Shown: piece after piece, positions 63,361 through 64,000 of the stretch
How the letters are laid out: the number at the start of each line of letters is the position of its first letter
How positions within the stretch are numbered: the stretch's first letter is position 1
From: Chrysomallon squamiferum
Lineage: Eukaryota > Mollusca > Gastropoda > Neomphalida > Peltospiridae
Reading direction: 5' to 3'
Length of the DNA stretch: 64,000 bases
Assembly: GCA_012295275.1 (NCBI GenBank)
Contig: CM022670.1
Span: forward strand, 684,001 to 748,000
The notes under the pieces: generated by a model
What the model saw: only the letters and a program-made list of their open reading frames with translations
What the model was told of the DNA's origin: nothing
The model's database searches: none
Translations under genes and position numbers: made by a program

Positions 63361-64000
63361 GAGCAAGGTGCTGTTTTTATTATTGTTGTTGGAAAGTGAA
63401 AGGCTGTGTGCCTGGAGTGTGTGTGTCTGATGGTTGGGAAAACACTGGATATCTGATTTGATTGTACTCTCTTAATAAACTTTTCTGCTTTTTAATGTCC
63501 AGAGAAGGTGATTTTTTATGGGTGTTGGGATATAGAAATCAGGTGTTTATATCTGAAGACATTTAGGGTGTTAGTAATAGGGATGAATTTAGAAATGATT
63601 GTTTTATTCTCTTAATAAAAATTGTCTCTTTTAGCTCAGTGAAATGTGTTTGAAGCATCCTGAATTGTATTTTTTGTTTGTTTATTTGTTTTTATCTTTG
63701 AACTTTATTTGTGTGATTTTGGGGCTAGGATTAAGTATTTACATAAGATTTTATAAATAAAAGTAACTTAATGTGACTGAACTTAATATGTATTTGTGTG
63801 TGTTTATGTAATTTTTTATACTTCGTTTCCAATTATTTAAATGATGCAGTTGTATTTATTGTGTGCAGCAAATCACACATATTTCAACTTTCTGTAGTTT
63901 TGAATTTTTTAACTTTTTTTTCTCATTTTTACTTGAATTTTACAGACTATCAGTTAAGACATTAGTCTGATTGCTAAATAAACTTTGACACAAAATCTGT
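63361..64000. other. Right edge, no feature recognised
   Basis: AT-rich, CpG-poor, with short TG-rich patches. No exon or structured repeat could be supported. More upstream exons of the minus-strand gene could lie beyond the edge. Confidence 0.5.

Overview
This window is animal nuclear DNA. It has AT-rich, intron-rich genes with GT-AG introns, abundant microsatellites ((TAA)n, (TG)n, (CT)n, (TTTA)n, (GTAT)n) and no operons or bacterial signals. The gene content (a CYP3-clan cytochrome P450, mitoribosomal protein L28 and a serine-rich coiled-coil protein) and the texture suggest a lophotrochozoan invertebrate, most likely a mollusc. That assignment is an impression, not a proof. Most genes are split into exons too small to appear as long open frames, so I rebuilt them from splice signals, reading phase and family motifs.

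Layout. (1) 4504-16392, minus strand: a complete 14-exon cytochrome P450 of 525 residues; every exon joins in phase and all hallmark P450 motifs are present. Its 4.9 kb first intron is full of simple repeats. (2) 16393-27565: gene-poor and repeat-rich, with two local oddities (a 53-bp tandem repeat followed by a GC-rich hairpin, and a CT/GA inverted pair). (3) 27566-30298, plus strand: five exons of mitochondrial ribosomal protein L28, with the family's C-terminal part not found. (4) 39649 to at least 46886, perhaps 62826, minus strand: a gene with a large 3' coding exon (659 codons, serine-rich), an 89-nt second exon, and several candidate short first exons scattered over about 20 kb.

The most interesting region is 42-63 kb. 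The 89-nt exon is asymmetric (enters in phase 1, leaves in phase 0). A first exon upstream of it must therefore end in phase 1, and one between it and the large exon must end in phase 0. The three ATG-plus-donor candidates I noted in the downstream interval (42281-42319, 43306-43329, 43974-44003) all end in phase 0. Five reasonable upstream candidates (46790-46886, 48702-48771, 50055-50091, 57671-57713, 62790-62826) all end in phase 1. This suggests an alternative-promoter array that swaps the protein's N-terminus. Chance matches occur too (see rejected items), so transcript data are needed.

Base composition also changes across the window. CpG is common in the first 27.5 kb (P450 and repeats) and scarce from about 27.7 kb onwards, apart from a few islands. 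That is the pattern expected if the right-hand genes are methylated over their bodies in the germ line and the P450 is not.
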